DNA from: Ophiura sarsii
Lineage: Eukaryota; Echinodermata; Ophiuroidea; Amphilepidida; Ophiuridae
Length of the DNA stretch: 64,000 nt
Assembly (NCBI GenBank): GCA_035610835.1
Contig: CM069459.1
Span: 54,479,316-54,543,315 of the forward strand
Direction: 5' to 3'
The position numbers and the translations under genes were made by a program. The notes under the pieces are model-generated. The model did no database searches. It was given only the letters and a program-made list of their open reading frames with translations, and was not told where the DNA came from. Shown here one piece after another: positions 47,972 to 59,568 of the stretch (position 1 is its first letter; every line of letters starts with the position of its first letter).

Positions 47972-50900
47972 GAATTGGACCATTTAACAAGAGTGTCGAA
48001 AGTTTCGAATGTTATTGTGAACGGATGGATTGTTATTTTACCGCCCATGAGGTCGATACGACGAAGAAAGCTAGCACTTTGATTAGTGAGATCGGTGCCG
48101 AAACCTACGGGTTACTCAAAAGTTTGATACCGGGCCCGGCGAAACCCGGAGATAAGTCTTACGACGAGATTAAAACTGTACTCAAGAACCACCTGATGCC
48201 CAAGCCTCTGATTATTGCCGAGCGGTATAAATTCTACCGGTATCACCAGAAAGACAATGACAATATAGCAGCTTTTTCAGCGGATTTGCGACGGCTGGCT
48301 TCAACTTGTGATTTCGGGGATTTTCTAGAGCAGGCATTGAGGGATAAGTTCGTATGTGGAATAAGGCATGAGTCTACGCAGAAAACACTCCTCACCAAGG
48401 ATAACTTGACTTTCCAACAGGCGCAAGAAATTGCTACGGCGATAGAATTGGCCGAGGGTGACGCGAGGGAAATGCGTAGCGAAACAGGTATGATCGGTGC
48501 GGTTAGCCAGTCCTACTACGGTAAAGGGCAAAATAACAGAGATAGAGGTTCTCGAGGTAATAATGGTCAGAGCTATAAACCAAATTATAAGCCAAAACAC
48601 GGTTCCCAAGACTGCATCAGGTGTGGAAAGGGAAAACATAGTCCAAAAGAGTGTCGATATAAAGATTATAAATGCAATAAATGTGGCAAAATTGGACACC
48701 TGGCCGTAGTATGTCGGGGCACTCATGTAAACACACATCATGTGCAGAGTGACTCGCCCAACCCAAGTATTACCACATGTAGTTCAGGGTACGTTCATGA
48801 TAATGGAGAAAATCCAATGGGTACGTTCAGTCATGAAGGAATTCATACCCTCGGTATGTTTTCGGTAGAAAATACCAATGTTAAGGCCATGAAGGTTTGC
48901 GTGGATATTGATGGCATACCAATAACAATGGATGTTGACACAGGGGCTGCGATGACCATAATTCCAGAGAACCTGTATCAATCAAAATTATCGCGTATTC
49001 CACTGACAGAGTGTAAACACTCCTTCAAAACCTACTCGGGAGACGCGCTGTCGGTAGTAGGTGAAATTGAGGTCACGGTGACCTACAATGCTCAAACAGC
49101 ATTGCTGCCAATAGTGGTTGTGAAAGTTGATAACCAGCCACCAATATTGGGCAGAAATTGGATGAATATAATAAAGCTAGATTGGCATTCAATCTTTACT
49201 GTGTTACAAACACCAATGTCAAATGAAGTAAGTGGCGTATGTCTCAAATATGCAAAAATATTTGATGGTAGTCTGGGCACAATGACATCCCACAAGGCAA
49301 AATTGCGTGTCAAGGAAACGGCAGTGCCAAAATGTGTAAAAGCACGCCCGGTGCCCTACGCGCTAAAACCCGCAGTTGACAAAAAGCTTGATGAGCTCAT
49401 TGCGCAAGGTATCCTAATCCCGGTGAGTCACGCGGAATGGGCGGCGCCATGCGTCATTGTCCCAAAATCGGATCAGAGTGTGCGCATATGTGGCGATTAC
49501 AAAGTGACAATCAATGACTGCTTGGATGTGGAAAAATATCCTCTGCCCACACCTCAGGACCTGTTTGCCACACTTTCTGGTGGGAGGTTCTTTACCACTC
49601 TGGATTTATCGCAGGCGTACCAGCAGATGGTATTGGATACACAATCGAGAAAGTATGTAACCATTACCACCCACCGCGGACTGTTTCAATATACGCGACT
49701 TCCGTTCGGAGTAGCTAGTGCACCAAGTGTATTCCAGAACGCCATGGAACAAGTTCTCCAAGGACTTGACGGGGTCATTTGCTATATCGACGATATTCTC
49801 ATCAGCGCAGAAAACCAGCAGCAGCATCTGGAGCGGCTTGACGCAGTATTATCACGGTTGGAAGAAAATGGACTCAAGCTAAACAAAGCTAAGTGTAAAT
49901 TTATGATGAGTGAGGTGACGTACTTAGGTCATGTGATTAGCGCAAACGGTATTGCGCCCACCCCGGAGAAGGTGAAAGGGATCGCAGACGCGCCAAGACC
50001 TAAGAATGTACAGGAACTTCGATCATTTCTTGGAATGCTGCAGTACTACGGAAAATTTATTCTGAACCTATCGGAATTAATTCATCCGCTGAACGAACTG
50101 CTTCGCAGTCATACATCATTCAAATGGACAACGGAGTGCGACAAGGCTTTTATGACGGCCAAATCTGAACTACTCAAGGACACAGTGCTAACGCATTACG
50201 ATGTAAATAAGCCACTGATACTTGCATGTGACGCGTCACAATACGGAATTGGCGCGGTGTTATCACACATGATAGATGGACAAGAACGTCCGGTAGCATT
50301 TGCCTCGCGTACGCTAACGGATAGCGAGCGTAATTACGCGCAGTTGCAAAAAGAAGCACTCTCGTTGGTGTTTGGCGTGAAGAAATTTCACCAGTATCTG
50401 TATGGGAGGAAATTCACCTTAATTACAGATCACAAACCCCTGTTAACCATCCTTGGGCCAAAAACAGGAATTCCAACGCTCGCGGCGGCACGGCTACAGC
50501 GATGGGCTATTGTGCTTTCAGCTTATCGTTACGACATAATATTCAAGAGTACCGGCGAACACTTGAATGCCGACGCGCTATCCCGCCTGCCTGCATCGCA
50601 GTCTACGATCGCAGACGAGGAATCCAGCATCTTCAACTTTAGCCTTATAAACGAGTTACCTGTGACAGCGAAAGAAATTGAGTCGGCTACTCGCAAAGAT
50701 CCAGTACTTTCGCGAATTTACCAGTACACGCTGTCAGGATGGCCAACCGAAGTCGAGGAAACGCTGAAGCCATACTTTATACGGAAAGATGAACTATCCA
50801 TAGAGTGTGGAGTACTCTTGTGGGGACTTAGAGTAATTGTCCCGAGAGTATTGCAAGAGCGAGTACTTACGGAAGTACATGAAGGACATCAAGGAGTAGT

Positions 50901-51927
50901 GAGAATGAAGTCTCTCGCGAGAGGATATTTATGGTGGCCGAAATTGGACGGAGATATCGAGAAAGTCGCGAAAGACTGTCAAACATGTTCGGTAATCAAG
51001 AATCGTCCTGCAGCAGCGCCACTTTACCCTTGGAAATGGGCGTCACGACGATTCGAGCGAGTGCATTTGGATTTCGCAGAGAAAAACGCGCAGAACTATC
51101 TAGTCCTGAAGGACGCGTACTCGAAATGGATAGATGTTATTATCATGTCAAACATCACATCCAACTCACTAATTGAGGCATTGAGACCAATATTCGCGAC
51201 ACACGGATTTCCAGAAATGATAGTGACAGACAACGGACCATCATTCATTTCTTCGGAATTCGAACAATTCTGTTCCAAGAATGGAATTAAACACAAATTG
51301 ACTCCACCGTATCACCCGCAAAGCAATGGACCCGCCGAACGCAGTGTCCAGATACTTAAGCAAGCTTTGAGATGTAGTGACAATTCAGGTTTGACCTTGA
51401 AACATCGCGTAGCAAATTTTCTGCTGGTCTATAGAAATACCCCACACGCGACTACCGGTTGTACACCCGCGGAACTATTTCTAAAGTGTCAACCGAGAAT
51501 CCACTTAAGCTTGCTGAGGCCCTCACTGAGCAAAGTAGTGGAACAAAAGCAGGCAACAGTGAAAGAAAGTCATGATGGAAAACGGCCATTACGCGATTTT
51601 CTTCCCGGTGACAGGGTATTGATCCTGAACTTTCGCGGAAGGGAGAAGTGGAGAGAGGGCGTTGTACTACAGCGTTTCGGTCCTCTTACGTATGCAGTGA
51701 AGTGTGGTGAAAACACACGTTATGTTCATATTGACCATATGATCAAAGGTTGTGACATTGATAAAAACGAACACCAACCACAACCCATGTCTGTACCGGA
51801 CATTGCACCTAGAGTAGAAGTGCAACCGGAAGTTGCACCACCACAACAACCCGTGTTGGTAGCCGCCCCTGCAGAAAGACGTTATCCGGCTAGGTTGAGA
51901 AAACCACCGACCAAACTGGACTTGTAA
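47965..51927 (+). CDS. gag-pol: Gypsy gag-pol polyprotein (1320 aa)
   Basis: Single intact frame. Residues 1-200 are gag. Two CCHC zinc knuckles (C217-x2-C-x4-H-x4-C230 and C237-C250) form the nucleocapsid. An aspartic protease follows with DTG at 325-327. The reverse transcriptase has LPFGVASAPSVFQ from 579 and the catalytic YIDD at 607-610. RNase H follows (LACDASQYGIGAVLSH, D756) and ends near NADALSRL. The integrase has an HHCC zinc domain (H972, H975, C1005, C1008) and a DD35E triad at D1036, D1089 and E1125, then a GPY/F-type module (WREGVVLQRFGPLTYAV). All catalytic residues are present, so the protein could be active. The start is the first ATG after the 5' LTR; gag and pol are fused with no frameshift or stop between them. 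Confidence 0.97.
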   Translation: MARIGPFNKSVESFECYCERMDCYFTAHEVDTTKKASTLISEIGAETYGLLKSLIPGPAKPGDKSYDEIKTVLKNHLMPKPLIIAERYKFYRYHQKDNDNIAAFSADLRRLASTCDFGDFLEQALRDKFVCGIRHESTQKTLLTKDNLTFQQAQEIATAIELAEGDAREMRSETGMIGAVSQSYYGKGQNNRDRGSRGNNGQSYKPNYKPKHGSQDCIRCGKGKHSPKECRYKDYKCNKCGKIGHLAVVCRGTHVNTHHVQSDSPNPSITTCSSGYVHDNGENPMGTFSHEGIHTLGMFSVENTNVKAMKVCVDIDGIPITMDVDTGAAMTIIPENLYQSKLSRIPLTECKHSFKTYSGDALSVVGEIEVTVTYNAQTALLPIVVVKVDNQPPILGRNWMNIIKLDWHSIFTVLQTPMSNEVSGVCLKYAKIFDGSLGTMTSHKAKLRVKETAVPKCVKARPVPYALKPAVDKKLDELIAQGILIPVSHAEWAAPCVIVPKSDQSVRICGDYKVTINDCLDVEKYPLPTPQDLFATLSGGRFFTTLDLSQAYQQMVLDTQSRKYVTITTHRGLFQYTRLPFGVASAPSVFQNAMEQVLQGLDGVICYIDDILISAENQQQHLERLDAVLSRLEENGLKLNKAKCKFMMSEVTYLGHVISANGIAPTPEKVKGIADAPRPKNVQELRSFLGMLQYYGKFILNLSELIHPLNELLRSHTSFKWTTECDKAFMTAKSELLKDTVLTHYDVNKPLILACDASQYGIGAVLSHMIDGQERPVAFASRTLTDSERNYAQLQKEALSLVFGVKKFHQYLYGRKFTLITDHKPLLTILGPKTGIPTLAAARLQRWAIVLSAYRYDIIFKSTGEHLNADALSRLPASQSTIADEESSIFNFSLINELPVTAKEIESATRKDPVLSRIYQYTLSGWPTEVEETLKPYFIRKDELSIECGVLLWGLRVIVPRVLQERVLTEVHEGHQGVVRMKSLARGYLWWPKLDGDIEKVAKDCQTCSVIKNRPAAAPLYPWKWASRRFERVHLDFAEKNAQNYLVLKDAYSKWIDVIIMSNITSNSLIEALRPIFATHGFPEMIVTDNGPSFISSEFEQFCSKNGIKHKLTPPYHPQSNGPAERSVQILKQALRCSDNSGLTLKHRVANFLLVYRNTPHATTGCTPAELFLKCQPRIHLSLLRPSLSKVVEQKQATVKESHDGKRPLRDFLPGDRVLILNFRGREKWREGVVLQRFGPLTYAVKCGENTRYVHIDHMIKGCDIDKNEHQPQPMSVPDIAPRVEVQPEVAPPQQPVLVAAPAERRYPARLRKPPTKLDL

Positions 51928-52287
51928 TCATAACATGCAGGTGGTTAAATCAAGCATGTTTTCTTGGCTTGACAACAGACTCTTGATCTAAATAACTTTT
52001 GGTTAAAAAGACAATAACCACATAAAAGCTGTGGATCAGATACCTTAGTTGTATCATCGTTTAATCAATGCTTGTATGTAGCTAGAACAGTTTTCAGTTA
52101 TAAAATTGTGGAATTAAAAATAAAGAAATGGCAAGTGTATTTTTGGCAATGTCAAAATTAATACAGTAAAAATTACTGCACCTCGCCCACCCAAAAGGGA
52201 ATGTTATTTTTGGTACGCTCGGGCTATTCGGTGAAGTCGTTTCGGTTGCTCCAAAACTACTTGCCTATTGTTTTCGGCATCTATTCT

Positions 52288-52300
52288 AAAAGGGGAGGAA
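52288..52300 (+). promoter_or_regulatory. Polypurine tract
   Basis: AAAAGGGGAGGAA directly precedes the 3' LTR; it is the expected primer site for plus-strand synthesis. Confidence 0.8.
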
Positions 52301-52506
52301 TGTTATGTATTGACTATCTAAATCGTGCAGTGCCCCTTTAACGTTATTTACGTGTTGCACATTACCCAGCATGCAACTCTGTCAACAAAATGGCAGCCTA
52401 CAATAAAGTATCGTAACTGTGAAGTTGTCCACAAGATCAGTCTTGTAACGTCTTATTATTTAGCATATGGTTCTTCACTTTACATCTTATAGTAGAAGAA
52501 ATAACA
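52301..52506 (+). repeat. 3' LTR
   Basis: 206 bp, matching the 5' LTR throughout by eye, followed by the right CCTAT target duplication. Confidence 0.95.
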
Positions 52507-55500
52507 CCTATTCTTTCTCCCAACTCTTGAGACATGATATTTTGAAATAGGCGAGAGTGCAACGCACTCTAAATGGGAAAATAGCGCCATAACAGTACTC
52601 GCACCCCTTTGAAAATGCGTGATTTAAACATAATTTATGTCGTTTCCCTTCCCCGCACCCCTTTGAAAATGTTTCAATTACACATTCCCAGCATCGCTTC
52701 TCTTTCGCAAACTTTTGAGATGTGATTTTTTTGGACATACAACAGTAATGTGCAACGCATTCTTATCACCCTCACCCCTTTGAAAATGTTTAAATTGCAC
52801 ATCATTCAACATCCCTATTCTTTCTCCCAACTCTTGAGACATGATATTTTGAAATAGGTGAGAATGCAACGCACTCTAAATGGGAAATAGCGCCATAACC
52901 ATGATAACAGCATACTCGCACCCCTTTGAAAATGCGTGATTTAAACATAATCTATGTCGTTTCCCTTCCCCGCACCCCTTTGAAAATGTTTCAATTACAC
53001 ATTCCCAGCATCGCTTCTCTTTCGCAAACTTTTGAGATGTGATTTTTTTGGACATACAACAGTAATGTGCAACGCATTCTTATCAACCGCACACCTTTGC
53101 ATTTTTTTAGATTACACATCATTCAACATCCCTATTCTTTCTCCCATCTCTTGAGACATGCCATTTTGAAATAGGCGAGAGTGCAACGCACTCTAAATGG
53201 GAAATAGCGCCATAACCATGATAACAGCATACTCGCACCCCTTTGAAAATGCGTGATTTAAACATAATCTATGTCGTTTCCCTTCCCCGCACCCCTTTGA
53301 AAATGTTTCAATTATACATTCCCAGCATCGCTTCTCTTTCGCAAACTTTTGAGATGTGATTTGTTGACATAAATCAGCAATGTGCAACGCATTCTTATCA
53401 CCCGCACCCCTTTGAAAATGTTTAAGTTACACACCATTCAACATCCCTATTCTTTCTCCCAACTCTTGAGACATGATATTTTGAAATAGGCGAGAGTGCA
53501 ACGCACTCTAAATGGGAAAATAGCGCCATAACAGTACTCGCACCCCTTTGAAAATGCGTGATTTAAACATAATCTATGTCGTTTCCCTTCCCCGCACCCC
53601 TTTGAAAATGTTTCAATTACACATTCCCAGCATCGCTTCTCTTTCGCAAACTTTTGAGATGTGATTTTTTTGGACATACAACAGTAATGTGCAACGCATT
53701 CTTATCAACCGCACACCTTTGCATTTTTTTAGATTACACATCATTCAACATCCCTATTCTTTCTCCCATCTCTTGAGACATGCCATTTTGAAATAGGCGA
53801 GAGTGCAACGCACTCTAAATGGGAAATAGCGCCATAACCATGATAACAGCATACTCGCACCCCTTTGAAAATGCGTGATTTAAACATAATCTATGTCGTT
53901 TCCCTTCCCCGCACCCCTTTGAAAATGTTTCAATTATACATTCCCAGCATCGCTTCTCTTTCGCAAACTTTTGAGATGTGATTTGTTGACATAAATCAGC
54001 AATGTGCAACGCATTCTTATCACCCGCACCCCTTTGAAAATGTTTAAGTTACACACCATTCAACATCCCTATTCTTTCTCCCAACTCTTGAGACATGATA
54101 TTTTGAAATAGGCGAGAGTGCAACGCACTCTAAATGGGAAAATAGCGCCATAACAGTACTCGCACCCCTTTGAAAATGCGTGATTTAAACATAATCTATG
54201 TCGTTTCCCTTCCCCGCACCCCTTTGAAAATGTTTCAATTACACATTCCCAGCATCGCTTCTCTTTCGCAAACTTTTGAGATGTGATTTTTTTGGACATA
54301 CAACAGTAATGTGCAACGCATTCTTATCAACCGCACACCTTTGAATTTTTTTAGATTACACATCATTCAACATCCCTATTCTTTCTCCCATCTCTTGAGA
54401 CATGCCATTTTGAAATAGGCGAGAGTGCAACGCACTCTAAATGGGAAATAGCGCCATAACCATGATAACAGCATACTCGCACCCCTTTGAAAATGCGTGA
54501 TTTAAACATAATCTATGTCGTTTCCCTTCCCCGCACCCCTTTGAAAATGTTTCAATTATACATTCCCAGCATCGCTTCTCTTTCGCAAACTTTTGAGATG
54601 TGATTTGTTGACATAAATCAGCAATGTGCAACGCATTCTTATCACCCGCACCCCTTTGAAAATGTTTAAGTTACACACCATTCAACATCCCTATTCTTTC
54701 TCCCAACTCTTGAGACATGATATTTTGAAATAGGCGAGAGTGCAACGCACTCTAAATGGGAAAATAGCGCCATAACAGTACTCGCACCCCTTTGAAAATG
54801 CGTGATTTAAACATAATCTATGTCGTTTCCCTTCCCCGCACCCCTTTGAAAATGTTTCAATTACACATTCCCAGCATCGCTTCTCTTTCGCAAACTTTTG
54901 AGATGTGATTTTTTTGGACATACAACAGTAATGTGCAACGCATTCTTATCAACCGCACACCTTTGAATTTTTTTAGATTACACATCATTCAACATCCCTA
55001 TTCTTTCTCCCATCTCTTGAGACATGCCATTTTGAAATAGGCGAGAGTGCAACGCACTCTAAATGGGAAATAGCGCCATAACCATGATAACAGCATACTC
55101 GCACCCCTTTGAAAATGCGTGATTTAAACATAATCTATGTCGTTTCCCTTCCCCGCACCCCTTTGAAAATGTTTCAATTATACATTCCCAGCATCGCTTC
55201 TCTTTCGCAAACTTTTGAGATGTGATTTTTTGACATAAATCAACAATGTACAACGCATTCTTATCACCCGCACCCCTTTGAAAATGTTTAAGTTACACAC
55301 CATTCAACATCCCTATTCTTTCTCCCAACTATTGAGACATGATATTTTGAAATAGGCGAGAGTGCAACGCACTCTAAATGGGAATATAGCGCCATAACAG
55401 TACTCGCACCCCTTTGAAAATGCGTGATTTAAACATAATCTATGTCGTTTCCCTTCCCCGCACCCCTTTGAAAATGTTTCAATTACACATTCCCAGCATC

Positions 55501-56089
55501 GCTTCTCTTTCGCAAACTTTTGAGATGTGATTTTTTGACATAAATCAACAATGTACAACGCATTCTTATCACCCGCACCCCTTTGAAAATGTTTAAGTTA
55601 CACACCATTCAACATCCCTATTCTTTCTCCCAACTATTGAGACATGATATTTTGAAATAGGCGAGAGTGCAACGCACTCTAAATGGGAATATAGCGCCAT
55701 AACAGTACTCGCACCCCTTTCAAAATGCCTGATTTAAACATAATCTATGTCGATCACCTTTCCCGCACCCCTTTGAAATGTTTTCAATTACACATTCCCA
55801 GCATCGCTTCTCTTTCGCAAACTTTTGAGATGTGATTTTTTGACATACAACAGTAATGTGCAACGCATTCTTATCAACCGCACCCCTTTGGAAATGTTTA
55901 AATTACACACCATTCAACATCCCTATTCTTTCTCCCAACTCTTGAGACATGACATTTTGAAATAGGCGAGAGTGCAACGCACTCTAAATGGGAAATAGCG
56001 CCATAACCATGATAACAGTATACTCGCACCCCTTTGAAAATGCGTGATTTTAAACATAATCTATGTCGTTTCCCTTCCCCGCACCAACT
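52507..56089. repeat. Satellite array, right part (622-bp dimers)
   Basis: Same CGCACCCCTTTGAAAATG-box satellite as 45700-47746. On this side variants recur every 622 bp (53193, 53815, 54437, 55059 and, in parallel, 53447, 54069, 54691, 55313), a dimeric higher-order repeat. Marker variants include TTTTTTTGGACATACAACAG and GACATGCCATTTTG. The array breaks off at CTTCCCCGCACC near 56089, joining unrelated sequence. Confidence 0.93.
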
Positions 56090-56092
56090 CGT

Positions 56093-56600
56093 GTTATGGT
56101 ACATATGATGGTTTGGAGGTAAATTTACTAAAGTTTAATACCGTAAAGTGAACATTTTCGCGTGTATAATTTTTCGCGATTATTTGCACACTTTGAACAA
56201 TTTACGAATTTGAGCTTTTGCCCTTTGCCGCCCCCCCCCCCCCCCCCCCCCCCACCACCACCACCACCACCACCACCCCCTGATAATAAGTGACTCTGGC
56301 TACGCTTCTGCACTCCAATCTAGAAATTTCTTTTTCCTTAAACTTCTACCTCTACCCTGGATCTTATGTTATGGTTTGAAGGTAAATTTACCCACGTTTA
56401 ATACTATAGGGGTGAACATTTTTGCGTGTATACATTTTTCGCGCTTGGCACATTTTGAACAATTTCGTTTTTTATTTTTGCGATTTTGAGCTTCCTTACA
56501 TAGACCTACATACACAATGAATATATTTGCGCGCCTTTATTTGCGTGTTTGCTGAGATTTAGCACGAAAAGCGCAAAAATAAATGTAGCGCGAAAAAGAA
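56093..56600. repeat. Two copies of a MITE-like repeat separated by a poly-C/(ACC)n tract
   Basis: Shared words GTTATGGT, GAGGTAAATTTAC/AAGGTAAATTTAC, GTGAACATTTTCGCGTGTAT/GTGAACATTTTTGCGTGTAT and CACTTTGAACAATTT/CACATTTTGAACAATTT occur at 56093-56220 and 56367-56475. In between lie a run of 23 C (56231-56253) and (ACC)n to 56279. The second copy continues to AGCGCGAAAAAGAACACG near 56590, roughly the inverse of its start. Confidence 0.65.
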
Positions 56601-57378
56601 CACGTTGACACTTTCTGGAATCACAACAAAAACCATGAATAAACACATAACACTGCTCGCCAGAGCTATAATGTAGAACAGTAGTCTATGCATAGTATAC
56701 ACTCTATCAAGGACAGTTTGCGTGAACTGTCAAACATCATTATATTAATACAGATCGGGTGGCAGGGGCATACAAAACCAGCAGCGAAAAGATTTAAATC
56801 TTAAATACTTAATTGGGCTCATGGTGACTTTTATTTGTGAACCGGTGAGGCGATCCACAGAATCAATGGATGAGAATCAGACAAATTTGCTTGGAAACAA
56901 CTTCTAATGAACAGTCCTTCTAATTGGTTTATAACCAAATATATTCATTTGAATAGCCAATTAAAAGAATACAATTATTCTAACATTGTCTCTGATCGGT
57001 GCAATAAATGATGCATCCATCTTTCTGACCTATCGGCAGGTATAGTTCTCACGGGGTTAAGATTTAATTTTCGTGAAGTTCATGGGTCCACCGAGCCTGG
57101 AACTGAAAACTGGACTTCATTCCACTGAAAAGAGACAGATAAATTATATTACTGATCAATAAAAGTTTGATTTATAGTGAAGAGGGACCGGTGTTCGAGA
57201 CCGTGTACTTTTAAGGTCATTGTTGATTTAACTAGTCTTCTGGACCCCAACTCAAGGCCAACGTACTCAAGGGAGACCAAGGTTGACATACCCCACGCTG
57301 CTTAGTAAAGATGCTGGGATCAACCAGCAAGCGCTACGCAATCTAGTGCAAGACAGAGTGAACTGGCGAAAATTCATC
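56601..57378. other. Intergenic, possible 5' flank of a gene
   Basis: No repeat or frame recognised. If the short exon at 57379 is real, this would hold its promoter and 5' UTR. Confidence 0.35.
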
Positions 57379-57404
57379 ATGGCTTCCGACCGAGGTCGAC
57401 GAAA
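57379..57404 (+). CDS. Possible short first coding exon
   Basis: ATGGCTTCCGACCGAGGTCG opens a frame (MASDRGRRK) that reaches a perfect donor GTAAGT at 57405. The start context ATCATGG is acceptable. I could not find a convincing following exon, so this rests on start plus donor alone and could be chance. Confidence 0.25.
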
Positions 57405-57868
57405 GTAAGTTGATTTAATTCACACCAGATTGTCCGAGTCTATATTATTTTTCAACATTATTGTCTTAAACTGAATTAATGAATATCACTCTCAGATTAA
57501 GAGATAGGAGGATAATTGAAGTAAATCTACATACATTTACATGTTGTGTAACAGTCGATTCATCTAGAATCATATGGTAAACATGGCATTCTTGATCTCA
57601 ATCTCGTCAAAATTACTAAGTCAGAATATATTTCCGTATTCTGACGGAATAGTCAGCAAGTGTTAGCACTTTTAACGGGGCACACGTCTGCAGAGACATT
57701 CCCAAATTTCACAAAATGTTTCAAAAATGTCAGAATTATTGAATTTCATTACCACAATTGGAATCACCATGAGAAATGCATTGAAATAAGTACAAACATG
57801 CCTTGTATTGGTTTAGTAATCCATGAGATAGACTGTGAAAGTTGAAAGGTTTCTGAAAAATATGTTTG
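57405..57868. other. Intergenic or intronic sequence
   Basis: Short frame only (57660-57845), with no recognisable similarity. Confidence 0.35.
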
Positions 57869-57870
57869 TA

Positions 57871-58929
57871 CGAGGGTCATTCAATAAGTTCTACCTCCTC
57901 ACTCATAACATCGCTAATATGAATGTCAGCCTCATGACATTTGTCATGATTATAGCTCTGAATCATAGCTACACATTTATAGTAAATGCCAGTTGATGCC
58001 TATTTTACTTTTTTCATGATGTAATCAAAGCCAAAGAGAGATTTTGGACAACGGACACGGAAAAGTACCCCAAAGATAAATACATGTTTTTTCGTTTTCT
58101 CTCCGTATTGTATGATTAGGTTAACCGCCCGATTTAAATACTGAAATCAGAAAACAATGAATGATTTCTGAATATAATTCTATACTATCATGTATAAATC
58201 AGATTATAGGCAATATCAACCTTTGTAGCCTACAAATAGTATAATATAAACTCGAATGTATTGACACGCCTTTAGCATACTGCAGTACTGATATTCAGTA
58301 ACATGTTTGTTGTTACAAGTCAAGCCACAGTAATGCCTCGAATGTTAAATCTTAACATGATAGTAACTTTATCAGTTTTCCTTTTATGCAACATTTAGAA
58401 TAGTAAATCAGGTAGTCAGTGATAGAAAAATATATCTTCGAGAGACTTGAAATATATCCATTCAGTCCTGTATGATGAGGATCTCTTAGTTACTATGAGA
58501 AGCAAATATGACTTTTGCAGCGGTTCTCTAGAGTAGGGTTAAAATTGATGGTTGTCCTGGTCTGGTTCTGGCTAATTATAGAACATTTTCCGCCAAAAAA
58601 ATCAGTCACTTGTATTGTTAAAAGTCTGTTCAAGAGATATTTGTAACTTAGAACGATTGTAATTGACCGATAGGTACATTTTGTCTATTACAATTAGGAA
58701 AATGAATAGCAATTAGGAGACATTTTGGCTGTTTTTCACCCGTTTCCGTCGCACTAAATGGAAGTTTGGTTTTTACTGCATATCCAGAAAAGTACAATGT
58801 GTATTCAGACCAATTTACTATGATTACGTAGCTGAGGTTCAAAGCTTTAATTGTGGAATATTTCATACGACTGGCTTGTATAATAGCAAAGTTATGAGGT
58901 AGGAGGTAGAACTTATTGAATGACCCTCG
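57871..58929. mobile_element. Mariner-like terminal-inverted-repeat element, 1059 bp
   Basis: The left end CGAGGGTCATTCAATAAGTT (then CTACCTCC) and the right end GGAGGTAGAACTTATTGAATGACCCTCG are inverse over at least 28 bp and are flanked by TA (57869-57870, 58930-58931). A TA target and CGAGGGTCATTCAATAAGT-type ends suit mariner/Tc1. The longest internal frame (119 aa, minus strand) does not look like a transposase, so this is non-autonomous or decayed. Confidence 0.8.
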
Positions 58930-59047
58930 TAGCTTATATGGCAAAACTAATAGCCGCATGGAAAGTGTTAACATGATATTCTGTATTCTAGAATACCGAA
59001 TGTTCATAAGTCCATGTTTACTACCACGTAATTCTAGATGTATTTAG

Positions 59048-59225
59048 TCTCGTTCTCGGGACTCTGTCAGTCTGCTCTTGGGGTTTATACAGGGTGTCCC
59101 AAAAAGAAAATGTGCAATTTGTTTCGGACACCATGTATTATCAGGATTATCTGATATAAGTCTCAGATGGAGAGGTTTGAGTCTCCTCCTCGGGACTCTG
59201 TCAGTCTGCTCTTAGAGTTTATAAT
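59048..59225. repeat. Tandem duplication with a 46-bp TIR relic inside
   Basis: CGGGACTCTGTCAGTCTGCT occurs at about 59057 and 59189. Between them TA-CAGGGTGTCCCAAAAAG ... TCGGACACCATG-TA (59090-59135) has inverted ends in only 46 bp and shares the CAGGGTGT start with the 1.2-kb element at 24673. Confidence 0.55.
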
Positions 59226-59279
59226 ATCAGGTAGATTATTGGATTTCATAATTTGGTCAGTTTGAGTCATCCCTGTTTC

Positions 59280-59400
59280 TCAGGTTTGCGTCTTGGATTT
59301 TTTAAATGGATATAATAATTTAGGTTTTTCCCTTGTCTCTTCAAAGACATACGTTGACTCATGTCCGGTTGAAATTGAAGCAATGTCTTTAATTTTGGCC
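59280..59400 (-). CDS. Candidate terminal exon of a minus-strand gene
   Basis: A strong acceptor (pyrimidine-rich TTTTTCTTCTGCTGCAG) ends at 59401. Joined in phase with the exon at 59569-59717, the reading frame would stop after three codons (G-Q-N-stop), making the rest 3' UTR. In the alternative frame it encodes AKIKDIASISTGHESTYVFE and continues to a stop at 59280, but that frame does not join the upstream exon. Either the transcript ends here or the exon pairing is wrong. Confidence 0.35.
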
Positions 59401-59568
59401 CTGCAGCAGAAGAAAAATATAACTATTTGACCTCTATTGAACCCTATTGACCTTTGACCGGGAAATAATGATTGAATTTCATTTTGTTGGTGTTGTCCTG
59501 GATAATGGTAGACTGACATAACAAATAGGATGTTAATTAAATAAGTTAATATCTAAACGTAAACTTAC

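Larger units (their letters stand above)
47747..52506 (+). mobile_element. Full-length Ty3/Gypsy LTR retrotransposon
   Basis: A 4760-bp element with 206-bp LTRs starting TGTTATG and ending AATAACA. It is inserted in satellite DNA with a 5-bp target duplication CCTAT (47742-47746 and 52507-52511). It has a primer-binding-site-like TGGCGACGAAG just after the 5' LTR, one uninterrupted gag-pol frame, and a polypurine tract AAAAGGGGAGGAA before the 3' LTR. The LTRs look identical base for base, so the insertion is recent. Domain order PR-RT-RH-IN identifies Ty3/Gypsy; the lack of a chromodomain and the fused gag-pol resemble the animal K02A2.6-like/Mag-type lineages. No envelope frame is present. 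Confidence 0.97.

Noticed and set aside
48325..48741. 138-residue frame antisense to gag-pol.
   Set aside because: Shadow of the intact retrotransposon frame on the opposite strand.
45718..56104. Many minus-strand 62-107-residue frames with a shared KITSQKFAKEKR segment in the satellite.
   Set aside because: Each is the same satellite monomer translated; several monomers lack the frame and no start, splice or protein family supports coding.
58648..59007. 119-residue frame as a mariner transposase.
   Set aside because: It spans the element's right end into flanking DNA and shows no DDE/D-type pattern or helix-turn-helix that I can see.
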